64,000 nucleotides of DNA from an uncultured Lachnospiraceae bacterium (GTDB lineage: Bacteria; Bacillota; Clostridia; Lachnospirales; Lachnospiraceae), in NCBI GenBank assembly GCA_947566645.1, contig CANOKL010000015.1, positions 1 to 64,000 on the forward strand, written 5' to 3'. Made by a program: the position numbers and the translations under genes. Positions 52,613-62,213 of this stretch are shown piece by piece (position 1 is the first letter of the stretch; each line of letters begins with the position of its first letter). Under the pieces are notes generated by a model. The model did no database searches, was not told the origin of the DNA, and was given only the letters and a program-made list of their open reading frames with translations.

Positions 52613-53862
52613 CCATAATTAATCTTAATAAACAACCATTCCTGATTTTTCTTCTCCTGCTTCTTTGCAATCACATCAAACCCATATTTTCTGCTGTATT
52701 GAAAGACCTTATGCAGCCCAAGTCCAGTATGCTCTGCCTTTTTACTATAGCCTGCCTTAAAAAACATGGATATATCCGTATAGCTGACATTCTCTACCGG
52801 ATTTCCCACCTCAAGACTTAGCATATCTTCTTCCTGGCTTAAGTAAAACTCCACCGCCTTGTGTTCATTTTCCAAAACAGCTTCCATCGCATTATCCAGT
52901 AATATCCCCGCGATCTCCACGAGTATATATTCGGGAATGCTGGTTATGCGTTGTCTGATCTTTACAGAATATTCTACCCGGACTCCTGCCTCATCAGCCT
53001 CCTTAAACCTTCCATATAAGAATCCAGTGAGGGCAGGACTGTGCTCATTCAGCAGACCATAAAACCGGTTATCTTCCATCAAAGCATCACAGTACTTGTC
53101 CTGCTCTGCAACCAGCTCATCATAAGTCTGTATTGAATAATGCAGCGATTTAACTGCCTGAATATGATTATGGAAATCGTGCTGTCTTTCCCGTATTGTT
53201 TTAATCAATTCCTTAAATGACTCGTCATAGCAATTATGCATCTGCAGCTCTACCTGCTTGATGCGGACCTTTTCTCTCTCAGCCTGCCAGCAGTAAGACA
53301 GAATACAGATCAGACTTCCAAATATTAATATGACCAAAAGTTCCTCTATTGAGATCATCAGAAACAGCTTATACCGAAAGGTCGAAAGAATTACAGCACC
53401 CCCGAAAATCATGATAATAAAAACATGAACTCCCCTCTTTCCGGTTGCCAGATCAAAAAGGAAATGAAGCTTTTGTTTTAAGAAAAACAGAAGAAGCATT
53501 ACCATAATATTCGTATAGATTCCTGACACATTTTCAGAAAAAAGCGGAATATGTAATACCAGAAACGGCAGATTCACCAGCAGCTGTGCTGTTCCCAAAA
53601 GCAGAATATATAATGCATTTCCCAGCAAAGCATCAGGCATACTGCTTCCAAATTCACTGACTGTATATACAAAGATCAAAAAATACATCAGAACATAACC
53701 AGCCATATCCGCATCATACTGGTTAATAAGTTCAAAGATAAGCACATCTGTACAGATCACAAGTACTGTACCCAGATTTATTTTCGGCTTCTTTCCCCAA
53801 AGATAGTGCAGACACAGAACAATATTAACTATCTCCAAAAGAACGTATATTCTCTCACACAT
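52597..53862 (-). CDS. agrC: AgrC-like sensor histidine kinase
   Basis: The 421-residue kinase has six or seven membrane helices (to about residue 195) and a cytoplasmic GHKL ATPase domain. The phospho-acceptor region is RQHDFHNHIQAVKSL (His about 219), and LVEIAGILLDNAMEAVLE and TGLGLHKVFQYS are the N and G boxes. This is the AgrC / HPK10 group that binds cyclic peptides. It overlaps the response regulator by 8 bp and is convergent with agrBD. Confidence 0.9.
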   Translation of the reverse strand: MCERIYVLLEIVNIVLCLHYLWGKKPKINLGTVLVICTDVLIFELINQYDADMAGYVLMYFLIFVYTVSEFGSSMPDALLGNALYILLLGTAQLLVNLPFLVLHIPLFSENVSGIYTNIMVMLLLFFLKQKLHFLFDLATGKRGVHVFIIMIFGGAVILSTFRYKLFLMISIEELLVILIFGSLICILSYCWQAEREKVRIKQVELQMHNCYDESFKELIKTIRERQHDFHNHIQAVKSLHYSIQTYDELVAEQDKYCDALMEDNRFYGLLNEHSPALTGFLYGRFKEADEAGVRVEYSVKIRQRITSIPEYILVEIAGILLDNAMEAVLENEHKAVEFYLSQEEDMLSLEVGNPVENVSYTDISMFFKAGYSKKAEHTGLGLHKVFQYSRKYGFDVIAKKQEKKNQEWLFIKINYGSCPR

Positions 53863-54580
53863 CCATAAGCTCCTGGTAAACCTTTTTCTTATACACAGTT
53901 CCTATCCCAACCTGTTCTCCACATTCTCTGAAGCTGATATAGCGGTTCACCATATCTACATTTTTAATGAACCTTTTGTTGATAATCGTATTTCTGCTGC
54001 ACTGGATAAAACCCTTCCGCTGCGTCAGGGCAGCAAACTTCTTTATGGTCATGTGCGGAATCTCAATTCTTTCATTTAGCAGTCTTATATACAGACTGTG
54101 GCTCTGTACTTCGGCATAAATGATTTCACTAAGCTTCACCGCAATCAGAATGCCATCCTTCGGAAAATATACATTCTCATCCTCCCGGATCCTGGGCTGA
54201 TATCTCAGCGCATCCTTAACAAGCTCCACCACATTTTCCTTTGCAAAAGGCTTTTCTATATACCCAAAGCTGTGCAGTTCCTTATAAGCATACAGCCTGG
54301 GATCCTCCAGTCCTGTTATAAAAATAATCGGAGTAAACAGATAATTTTCATCTTCCCGGACACGTTTTGCAAACCGCATTCCGGAAGCATCCGTCACGGC
54401 AGTATCCAGTACAATATCAATGAGAAAAACATCAATATTCCTTAAAAAGGCTTCCCTGAGTGCTGACTCATAATCCCTTGCCAGGAAAACAGCAACACCG
54501 CCTACATCCTCTTTGATCAGTTTTTCAAGCATCCTCAAGGTCGCTTCCTTGTCCTCGACTATTAATATATTCTTCTCCAT
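53855..54580 (-). CDS. agrA: AgrA-like LytTR response regulator
   Basis: The 241-residue protein has a receiver domain (IVEDKEA, phospho-acceptor Asp55 in VFLIDIVLD, conserved Lys in YIEKPFAKE) and a C-terminal LytTR DNA-binding domain (IIYAEVQSHSLYIRL, FIQCSRNTIINKRFI). It would activate agrBD and other targets. Orthology to AgrA is inferred from domains and neighbours. Confidence 0.9.
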   Translation of the reverse strand: MEKNILIVEDKEATLRMLEKLIKEDVGGVAVFLARDYESALREAFLRNIDVFLIDIVLDTAVTDASGMRFAKRVREDENYLFTPIIFITGLEDPRLYAYKELHSFGYIEKPFAKENVVELVKDALRYQPRIREDENVYFPKDGILIAVKLSEIIYAEVQSHSLYIRLLNERIEIPHMTIKKFAALTQRKGFIQCSRNTIINKRFIKNVDMVNRYISFRECGEQVGIGTVYKKKVYQELMDV

Positions 54581-54660
54581 TATATACTTTCACCCATATA
54601 TGCCCCATTTTACACTCACGACCGATGAAATCTGCCATGAGTATCGCGCCATCCGCAGCC

Positions 54661-55368
54661 CTATATACTCTCACATTTTCCAATCAGACATATAGCATCC
54701 TTTAATACTGCTTCCAGTTCCGCCCTGACATCCTCTGTGAATCCATTCCAGATTTTATTTGTCTCATTTGCATAGAACCGTTCCACATCCAGAAATATCA
54801 ACGGTGAATACCCAAACTCAGTATACAAGGTATTCATAATCTCTGCGTCCGGCTTTGCTCCCCCGTTTTCGATTCTTCCATAGCGCTTAATATTAATATC
54901 CAGACGCTCTGCCATCTTCTCCTGTGAAATTCCCTCCAGCCTTCTGATATTTTTCCATACCGCCGGTTCCTCCAGCTCTATTTCCGCCAGTCTCAGGCTC
55001 CGGTAAGACCTGCCTGCCAGCTCACATCCCCTTACTCTGCTTAACTCAATCCCCTGCCAGAGCAGCCATACAATTATTTTATACAGTGACTTCCTGCTTC
55101 TGGCAGTCCTGCACCGGTTAATATAGATCTCAATCTCCCCATTTACCTGTCTCTCCCCTGTGAGCAGATAAGATACATCCCCGCCATGTTTCCCGAAATT
55201 CTCTAATCCCTGGAAAGAGATGATCTTGCTGCCAGCCTCTATTTTACTGTAATGGCTCTGTGTAATCCCAAATTGTCTGCTCATCTCCTCCTGAGTCTTG
55301 TCTAAAGATCTTCTGTATAATAATAAGCGGTCAAGAATATCACAATAATTCTGGTTCATATACAACAT
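54661..55368 (-). CDS. Regulator with two XRE-type HTH domains
   Basis: The 235-residue protein has one HTH near residues 15-60 (RRSLDKTQEEMSRQFGITQSHYSKIEAGSK) and a second near 140-185 (GISQEKMAERLDINIKRYGRIENGGAKPDAE). The region between is basic. A double-HTH protein in an agr neighbourhood is unusual. It is upstream of agrA by 80 bp in the same direction. Family and target unknown. Confidence 0.82.
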   Translation of the reverse strand: MLYMNQNYCDILDRLLLYRRSLDKTQEEMSRQFGITQSHYSKIEAGSKIISFQGLENFGKHGGDVSYLLTGERQVNGEIEIYINRCRTARSRKSLYKIIVWLLWQGIELSRVRGCELAGRSYRSLRLAEIELEEPAVWKNIRRLEGISQEKMAERLDINIKRYGRIENGGAKPDAEIMNTLYTEFGYSPLIFLDVERFYANETNKIWNGFTEDVRAELEAVLKDAICLIGKCESI

Positions 55369-55466
55369 TCTCCAGTACCTTTTACAAACTACAATCGTAC
55401 CCTTACATTTTAAAATGTTTCGAATGTCATATTTTATCCCAATTGTGAATATTTAAAAGAAAAAAT

Positions 55467-55510
55467 GAATTGGGGACGGGGCATTTTTAAAAATGCCCCG
55501 TCCCCAATTC
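55467..55510. repeat. Palindrome A copy supplying the GH32 stop codon
   Basis: GAATTGGGGACGGGGCATTTTT is mirrored perfectly. The minus-strand TAA at its centre ends the GH32 gene with ELGTGHF. Confidence 0.93.
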
Positions 55511-56983
55511 ATACTTTACAACATCTATCTTCGATGTCCCATCTGCAAAAAATGAGATTCCGTCTGCCTCCTGATCAGTATACATGGTAGCCGACAGAAC
55601 CTGCTCCCCGTCGTTTACAAAGACTTCCACGCTGAACCGGTCCAGAATAATCCTCAGCTTCAGTTCTCCATTCACATGATTTACCAGGCTGCGCCTCTGA
55701 TGGATAATGGCTCTTCTGGAACCTGAGAACTTCCGGTCCACCTTCAGGATGGATTCTCTTGGCCGGAAGCTTAGAGAAGTCCAGTATCTGTCGTTCAGGG
55801 CAAAGCGGACCGCGAACTTCTGATACAGCTCTTCTCCATCTGCCGGGCGGATGGTAAGTTCCATGTCCACTCTTCTGCCCTTCATCCCGTCCAGCTCTAC
55901 CAGCCCTGAAACCGTCACATCCGTATATTCCACCTTATTGCACCGCATTGCATCCAGTTCCCTGACAGGCCACTGGTACAGTCTTCCATTCTTCACCGAC
56001 AGTTCCCTTGGAAGGCTCATCTGACCGAACCAGGGTTCTTCCGGAGAGCGTATGCCGCAGGCATCCCAGTTCTGCATCCAGCCGATCATGATCCGGCGGC
56101 CATCTGGAGTTAATACCGTCTGGGTCGCATAAAAGTCAATCCCGTAGTCAATAGACTGATTATGCATCTCCTTGAATGTACCGGCTTCTTCATCATAATC
56201 ACCGATCAGGCAGAGCGTTCCGTTCCCATTGTGATATTCAAACCCTTCCGGCAGCATATCCTGGGGGCTTGTAAGCAGCACCCATTTCCCATCCAGTTCG
56301 AAGAAATCCGGACATTCCCACATCTTCCCGAACCGGTCATGATTAGAAACCAGTACACTCTTGAACTTCCAGTGAAATCCATCCTCACTTGTATACAGCA
56401 GGATCTGCCCGCTGCCATCTGCCGGACGGTTTCCTACAACACAGGCATACGTTCCATCAGACTGCTTCCACATCTTAGGATCACGGAAGTCGTACCTGCT
56501 GCTGCCCTCCGGAATATCCTGTTCATCCAGAACCGGGTTCTGCTCATATTTCTCATAATCAATCCCGTCTCCTATGGCAATGCACTGTGTCTGTACTTCT
56601 CTGTAAACATCTCGTCCCTGGTGTTCCTTTAGCACGCCGGTATACATCAGCAGGTGCCTTCCGTCCGGCAGTACCACCGCACTACCGGAGAAACACCCGT
56701 CCCTGTCATAGGCCTCATCCGGCGCAAGGGCACAAGGAAGATATTCCCAGTGGAGCAGGTCACTGCTGACCGCATGCCCCCAATGCATGGGACCCCACTT
56801 TGACTCATAAGGATAATACTGATAAAACAAATGGTACTGGCCTTTATAATAGCAAAAGCCGTTGGGGTCATTCATCCAGCCCGCACGTGGAGTCAGGTGG
56901 AAATCGGGACGCTCCTCTTTACTGATTAATTTTTCAGAAGCCTCTTCATATTTTCGCGCTTCACGTAATGTCTGACTTGTCAT
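55487..56983 (-). CDS. GH32 beta-fructofuranosidase
   Basis: The 498-residue enzyme has the GH32 motifs: WMNDPNGF with nucleophile Asp39, YDFRDPKMW with Asp168, and MWECPDFF with acid/base Glu223. A C-terminal beta-sandwich follows. It cleaves sucrose, sucrose-6-phosphate or fructo-oligosaccharides; no signal peptide. It is the last gene downstream of a solute-binding protein and two permeases, so uptake and cleavage probably form one fructan or sucrose pathway. The C-terminal LGTGHF comes from the palindrome. Confidence 0.93.
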   Translation of the reverse strand: MTSQTLREARKYEEASEKLISKEERPDFHLTPRAGWMNDPNGFCYYKGQYHLFYQYYPYESKWGPMHWGHAVSSDLLHWEYLPCALAPDEAYDRDGCFSGSAVVLPDGRHLLMYTGVLKEHQGRDVYREVQTQCIAIGDGIDYEKYEQNPVLDEQDIPEGSSRYDFRDPKMWKQSDGTYACVVGNRPADGSGQILLYTSEDGFHWKFKSVLVSNHDRFGKMWECPDFFELDGKWVLLTSPQDMLPEGFEYHNGNGTLCLIGDYDEEAGTFKEMHNQSIDYGIDFYATQTVLTPDGRRIMIGWMQNWDACGIRSPEEPWFGQMSLPRELSVKNGRLYQWPVRELDAMRCNKVEYTDVTVSGLVELDGMKGRRVDMELTIRPADGEELYQKFAVRFALNDRYWTSLSFRPRESILKVDRKFSGSRRAIIHQRRSLVNHVNGELKLRIILDRFSVEVFVNDGEQVLSATMYTDQEADGISFFADGTSKIDVVKYELGTGHF

Positions 56984-57067
56984 AAATATTTCTTCCTTTC
57001 TTAATATATACCGGCTTTATATATCGATGCACAACCGTTTCCTTTTCTATCTATTCACTCAGTCCAA

Positions 57068-58783
57068 TTATTCTGAAGCCGCTGTCTGCGCATTATAGGA
57101 ATCCAGATATGTCTGGAACAGCTCCAGATATTCACTCAGCCCGTATGCTTCTAATTCTTTCAGATATTTATCCCAGTCCGTATCGGCAAATCCATTCATA
57201 ATCCAGTCTGCCTTCTTCGCATTCATGGCTTTCTGGAGATCTGCCTGCAGGTTCGAGAGCTTCTCCGTATCATCCCGGCTCATAAAGATATTCGGGTATA
57301 CATACTCCGTGTGCATATCAGGCGTATAGTATTCTTTGATCCAGTCCAGACGGTACTGCGCGTCGTCCGGGCATGTCACATACACGTCATAATATTCATC
57401 CAGAATGGCAAGCGGTCCTCCGACCGATTCTGCCTCTCTTACCTCTACCGGAGATGCATCGCCAAGCGGCGCATGCTTTAACATATCCTCCCCGTTGGCA
57501 TTTTTTCCCATCTCAAAGATGTCAAAATCATCGTCTTCCCCATAGGTACCCCAATTGTTCTGCGGAGACTGCATCGGCGCATACATCTGATCCAGCCATG
57601 CACATACCAGCGCCGGGTTCTCTGCAACCGAAGTTACCACGCACCGCCCGCGGTCAAATCCGCTGGTAAAAGAACCATTCTGCGGCGTCAGGTTCCGGGT
57701 ATCTGCAGTCAGAACCGGAAGCGGCACCCAGTCCTTCAGATTGTCGATATTCCCCACATCCCAGCTAAAGCACACTCCATAACGTCCGGACTTTCCCTTG
57801 GATACATAAGTAGACCATTCCTGGGTAAATGCCTCCGGGTCAATCAGTTTCTCTTCATACAGCTTATGCAGCCACTCAATTCCCTTCTTATAGCCTTCCT
57901 GGACTGCAGTACAGATTACCTTTTTGTCATCTGTGACTGCGATATGCCGGTCTTTATCCGGATCGCCGTAGCCTTCTCCAAAACCATTGATCAGAACCGC
58001 CGGATCCTGATCCCCGTTATTGACAATACAGGACATAGGGATAATGCTTCCCTCAATTCCAAATTCCTCCTGAAGTTCTTTTGCATGGTCACGGAATGCA
58101 ATCAGAACCTCTTCAAATTCATCCACCGTCCCTGGAATCTCAAGATTCAGGAAATCTAGCCACTTCTTATTAATAAAGCTCATATTTCCTATCGTCTGAA
58201 TGGCAGTCTTACCAGAGCCAAGCTGCTCAATCCAGGGCAATGCCCAGATGTGCCCGTTTACATCCGTACACATAGTCCGGTACTCCGGATATTTGTCAAA
58301 TACAGATTTCAGATTCGGCATATATGCATCAATGTATTCTTCCAAAGGAATAATTGCTCCATATTCCCCGTATTTTAGCAGGTTACTGTCCGAAAATCCC
58401 GCTGAAAAGATAAAATCTGTCAGCTTATTGGGATCCGACATATTCAGTGAAATCTTGTCCGGCCACTGGTCGGATTGTATCGCTGTCCAGTCAATCTCCA
58501 CATTCGTCTGTTCCTGCAGTCGTTTAAAAATCGTCCGTTTATTCGGCTCTGATTCCGTACTGGGCGGATAACTGATCATGCCTGTTAATGTTGCTTTCTC
58601 CTTCAAAGGAAACTGAAGCGTTGACTCATCTACCGGACGGAAGGTTCCGTCATTAATCTTCCTCTTTCCTCCGCAGCCCGCAAGGGAAACTGCCATGCAT
58701 ACCACCAGAGCCGCCGCCGCGATTCGCTTTCCATACCCGCGTCCGGACCTGTTATCATATCTGTTACCAAACTTATTTCTCAT
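57068..58783 (-). CDS. ABC sugar transporter solute-binding lipoprotein
   Basis: The 571-residue lipoprotein has a signal peptide with lipobox VSLAGC. Its length and sequence (EKATLTGMISYPPSTES, WALPWIEQLGSG) place it with the large CUT1 binding proteins that pair with LplB/YtcP-type permeases. Substrate is probably an oligosaccharide; the GH32 neighbour suggests fructo-oligosaccharides. It is followed by the GH32 gene 84 bp downstream. Confidence 0.9.
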   Translation of the reverse strand: MRNKFGNRYDNRSGRGYGKRIAAAALVVCMAVSLAGCGGKRKINDGTFRPVDESTLQFPLKEKATLTGMISYPPSTESEPNKRTIFKRLQEQTNVEIDWTAIQSDQWPDKISLNMSDPNKLTDFIFSAGFSDSNLLKYGEYGAIIPLEEYIDAYMPNLKSVFDKYPEYRTMCTDVNGHIWALPWIEQLGSGKTAIQTIGNMSFINKKWLDFLNLEIPGTVDEFEEVLIAFRDHAKELQEEFGIEGSIIPMSCIVNNGDQDPAVLINGFGEGYGDPDKDRHIAVTDDKKVICTAVQEGYKKGIEWLHKLYEEKLIDPEAFTQEWSTYVSKGKSGRYGVCFSWDVGNIDNLKDWVPLPVLTADTRNLTPQNGSFTSGFDRGRCVVTSVAENPALVCAWLDQMYAPMQSPQNNWGTYGEDDDFDIFEMGKNANGEDMLKHAPLGDASPVEVREAESVGGPLAILDEYYDVYVTCPDDAQYRLDWIKEYYTPDMHTEYVYPNIFMSRDDTEKLSNLQADLQKAMNAKKADWIMNGFADTDWDKYLKELEAYGLSEYLELFQTYLDSYNAQTAASE

Positions 58784-58838
58784 TGTCTGCCTCCTTCTCT
58801 CTGTTACCGTCTGTAACCATTGCAGTAACCATTCCTGC

Positions 58839-59738
58839 CTATCCCTTTACAGCGCCCGCCATGATTCCGCTGTCAAAATATTTCTGGAAGAATGGATACA
58901 TGATCAGAAGCGGTAAACTGGAAATAATAATGGTTGCATATTTCAGAAGCTCTGCCAGCTGTGCACGCGCCGCTGTACTCTGCATGTCCGCGATCATGCC
59001 GGATTCCGGCTGATTCTGGATCAATATGGAACGCAGCACAAGCTGCAGCGGCTGCTTTGCAGAATCATTCAGGTAGATCATGGCGTCAAAGTAACTGTTC
59101 CACATGGCAACGAACTGCCACAGTACAAGCACGGCAATCACAGGAGTACATACCGGAAGCAGAATCTTGAAGAAAAATGTCAGCTCGCTTGCCCCGTCTA
59201 CATCCGCAGCCTCACGAAGCTCCTGGGGAATTCCTCTGTAATAGGTTCTTGCAATGGTCATGTTCCATACGCTGAAAGCTCCCGGAAGAATCACTGCCCA
59301 CATGCTGTCCACAAGTCCAAGATTACTAACTACCAGATAGGTAGGAATCAGGCCGCCGCCAAAAAACATGGTTATCATAAAGATGACATTGAAGAAGCCC
59401 TTTCCTCTAAAGTCTGCCCTGGAAAGCGGATAAGCCGCCAAAAGCGTTACAGCCACAGAAACAACTGTAAACAATACAGAATAAATGATTGCATTCTTAA
59501 ATCCAATCCAGATCTGGCTGTTTGTCATAACACGTTCATAAGCGGTTGCCGTCCATTTGCTGAAATCAAAGGTAATTCCTTTATTCTGCAAAATAATGGG
59601 ATCCATGAAGGATGCAACAACAATATATATCATCGGGACAATAATTGCAATCACAAATAATCCCAACAGTATGTATCCGATTGCCAGAAGCACCTTATCC
59701 TGTCCTGAATATCTTGTAAATCCTTTTTTCTTTTTCAT
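58839..59738 (-). CDS. CUT1 ABC permease (YtcP/LplC-like)
   Basis: The 299-residue permease has six helices and the inner-membrane transport loop EAADVDGASELTFFFKILLPVCTP (about 195-218). Start at the ATG 59738 (MKKKKGFTRYSGQDK); one 9 bp upstream is also possible. It lies 15 bp behind the second permease gene. No ATPase is encoded in this operon, so a shared MsmK-type ATPase is expected. Confidence 0.9.
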   Translation of the reverse strand: MKKKKGFTRYSGQDKVLLAIGYILLGLFVIAIIVPMIYIVVASFMDPIILQNKGITFDFSKWTATAYERVMTNSQIWIGFKNAIIYSVLFTVVSVAVTLLAAYPLSRADFRGKGFFNVIFMITMFFGGGLIPTYLVVSNLGLVDSMWAVILPGAFSVWNMTIARTYYRGIPQELREAADVDGASELTFFFKILLPVCTPVIAVLVLWQFVAMWNSYFDAMIYLNDSAKQPLQLVLRSILIQNQPESGMIADMQSTAARAQLAELLKYATIIISSLPLLIMYPFFQKYFDSGIMAGAVKG

Positions 59739-59753
59739 CGCGCGCACACCTCC

Positions 59754-60704
59754 TTAGATTCCCTGTCCGTCATTCATCTTTGCCACGATTTTATTTACAA
59801 CAAGCAGAAGAATGACATTAATGACCGTGTTAAACAGGCCTACTGCGGTTGAAAAACTGTAATCACCGTCGATCAGACCTTTTCTGTATACATAAGTTGC
59901 GATGATCTCTGATGCCGGAAGGTTTAAGTCTGTCTGCAGGGCATAAGCTTTCTCGAAGCCGATACTCATAATATTTCCTGCCTGAAGAATGAACTGGATC
60001 ACAACCATATCTTTGATGGCCGGCCATTCCACAGCCCGGATCTGCTGTAAGATATTCGCACCGTCCATAACTGCAGCTTCGCGAAGCTCCTGGCTCGCAT
60101 TGGACAGGGACGCCGTATACATAATCGAGGCCCATCCTGCCCCCTGCCATATACCGCTGATAATATAAATAGAACGGAATGCCTCCGGCATGGTCATGAA
60201 ATTAATGTCCGTTCCCATCAGCAGATTTACAGGTCCTGTCACGGAAAGAAAAATCCGCACGATACCACAGAGTACAATGACTGATACAAAATTCGGAAGA
60301 TAGAGTACCAGCTGTATCTTCTTCTTGATTCCTGCGCTCTGAATCCGGTTCAGCAAAAGCGCCAGTATAATCGGAACCGGAAATCCCCACAGCAGGCTGT
60401 ACACACTCAGCTTCAATGTGTTAATCAGATATCTCATAAAGTCAGGGGATGACAAAAACCTCGTAAAATGCTTAAGGCCCACCCATTCGCTTCCAGATAC
60501 CCCCTTAAAAGGATTGTAGTCCTGGAACGCAATCAGGATGCCGCTCATAGGCGCATACTTAAAAATCAGAGTCAGCAGTAATGCCGGCATCATGAAGATC
60601 AGGTAGAGCTGCCAGTGCTGTCTGATATATACCAGTGCATTATGAAATCCTGTATCCTTACTTCCTTGTCTTCCATTTAAAACAGTTTTTGAATTCGTTG
60701 TCAT
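59754..60704 (-). CDS. CUT1 ABC permease (LplB-like)
   Basis: The start is the ATG at 60704 (MTTNSKTV) behind AAAGGAGGAAG. The 316-residue permease has six helices and the loop REAAVMDGANILQQIRAVEWPAI. First gene of the operon permease-permease-binding protein-GH32. The upstream control region carries repeated operator-like motifs facing the LacI gene. Confidence 0.9.
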   Translation of the reverse strand: MTTNSKTVLNGRQGSKDTGFHNALVYIRQHWQLYLIFMMPALLLTLIFKYAPMSGILIAFQDYNPFKGVSGSEWVGLKHFTRFLSSPDFMRYLINTLKLSVYSLLWGFPVPIILALLLNRIQSAGIKKKIQLVLYLPNFVSVIVLCGIVRIFLSVTGPVNLLMGTDINFMTMPEAFRSIYIISGIWQGAGWASIMYTASLSNASQELREAAVMDGANILQQIRAVEWPAIKDMVVIQFILQAGNIMSIGFEKAYALQTDLNLPASEIIATYVYRKGLIDGDYSFSTAVGLFNTVINVILLLVVNKIVAKMNDGQGI

Positions 60705-60743
60705 AGCTTCCTCCTTTCTGTCAAATCCCTCCATATCCTGCAC

Positions 60744-61096
60744 GCCTTTTCTCTCATGTCCTTCCTTAGTCTCCTTTCTCTTTTATAATTTGTGCATTTG
60801 TAAAATTCTTATTTTACATTAGTTTGAGATTTGTTATTATATTTATACCATTTATTTTACATTTAGTCAATACTATATTTTACATTTTGCACATTTTTAT
60901 TTTTACATTTCTGCTTTCATGTACATCTTGAATAAAGAATGACAGAATTATTAAAACTATGATTATTGCGAAGTATAATTTCCTCAAAAAATTGTATTTT
61001 TACATTTGACACATAATGATTTGTGCATTATAATAAAAGCAGAACAAATTCAACACAATATTTGCAAAAAATACCCTATAAAAAGGAGGAATATAT
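60744..61096. promoter_or_regulatory. Divergent control region with clustered operator-like motifs
   Basis: About 350 bp, very AT-rich, no gene. The motif TGTGCAaaTGTAAAAt recurs: 60791-60806 (TGTGCATTTGTAAAAT), inverted at 60877-60893 (ATTTTACATTTTGCACA) and inverted at 60997-61013 (TTTTTACATTTGACACA). Half sites TTTTACATT also occur near 60812, 60856 and 60903, and TTGTGCATTATAAT lies at 61021. These are probably LacI-family regulator sites for both transcripts. Confidence 0.6.
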
Positions 61097-62167
61097 ATGG
61101 GCACCAGAGTTACAATCCAGGATATTGCCGATGAGCTTGGCATTTCCCGCAACACCGTCTCAAAGGCGATCAACAACACCGGCATCCTTGCTGATGCCAC
61201 CAGAGAAAAAGTATTAAAAAAGGCAATGGAGATGGGCTACAAACAGTTTTCCTATGTAACAGCCGTCAGATCCGGAAGCTCCGTGCTTTCCATTCCCACG
61301 CCAAAGGCAAACACTGAAATCGCGGTATTTCTTACGAACTTCGTAGGAGGAAACCATTTTGCAATTGTCATGCTGGATAAATTTCAAAAGGAGCTTGCCA
61401 GCCTGGGATACAGTCTTACCCTGCACAGGGTCCTTATGGAAGAACAGGAACGGCTGGAACTTCCCGCCTCCTTTTCCCGTGAACGGACTGCCGGCATCCT
61501 CTGTATTGAGATGTTTCATTATGAATATGATAAGATGCTATGCAGCCTGGGCCTGCCCGTCTTATTTGCAGACTCACCGGTGACTCTAATGAAAGAGCCA
61601 TTAGAAGCAGATCTGCTATGCATGGATAATCAATCCGGGATTTGTTCATTTGTAAAGGAAATGACCCGGCGCGGGAAAACGAAGATCGGATTTATCGGGG
61701 AATATATGCACTGCCGCTCTTTTTTTGAGCGGTATATGGCTTACCGGAATGCCATGCATCTGGCAGGGCTCTCCTGTCCAGATGAATACTGCATTACACA
61801 GAATAAGGAAGGCATACGTCATCCCACCTCAGAGGACTACCAGGAATATCTGGCAGGAAGCTTTCAGAGCCTGTCCCATCTGCCAGAGGTATTCATATGC
61901 GCCAATGATTTTGTCGCCCTGGACGCCCTGCAGGCATTAAAAAAATCCGGTTATTCCGTTCCAGATGATGTATGGCTGTGTGGATTTGACGATTCCCCCG
62001 AATCAAAGATTGTCACGCCTTCCCTCACCACCATTCATATACACAGCCAGATCATGGGGTTTTCTGCCGTGAACCTGTTAATGTCCCGTATCAGTGAGCC
62101 CTCGCTGAATTACCGCACACTTTATACGGAAACAAATCTGATCTACCGGGAATCTACCGGAGATTAG
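61097..62167 (+). CDS. LacI-family transcriptional regulator
   Basis: The 356-residue protein has the LacI HTH VTIQDIADELGISRNTVSKAINNTGILADATREKVLKKA (5-43). A periplasmic-binding-like domain follows, ending with the usual VFICANDFVALDALQALKKSGYSVPDDVWLCGFDDS. It is divergent from the sugar ABC-GH32 operon and probably represses it. Ribosome site AAAGGAGGAA. Confidence 0.92.
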   Translation: MGTRVTIQDIADELGISRNTVSKAINNTGILADATREKVLKKAMEMGYKQFSYVTAVRSGSSVLSIPTPKANTEIAVFLTNFVGGNHFAIVMLDKFQKELASLGYSLTLHRVLMEEQERLELPASFSRERTAGILCIEMFHYEYDKMLCSLGLPVLFADSPVTLMKEPLEADLLCMDNQSGICSFVKEMTRRGKTKIGFIGEYMHCRSFFERYMAYRNAMHLAGLSCPDEYCITQNKEGIRHPTSEDYQEYLAGSFQSLSHLPEVFICANDFVALDALQALKKSGYSVPDDVWLCGFDDSPESKIVTPSLTTIHIHSQIMGFSAVNLLMSRISEPSLNYRTLYTETNLIYRESTGD

Positions 62168-62213
62168 GCACGGACACTTACCATCAATGATTTCTATAAG
62201 GAGGATAAATACG

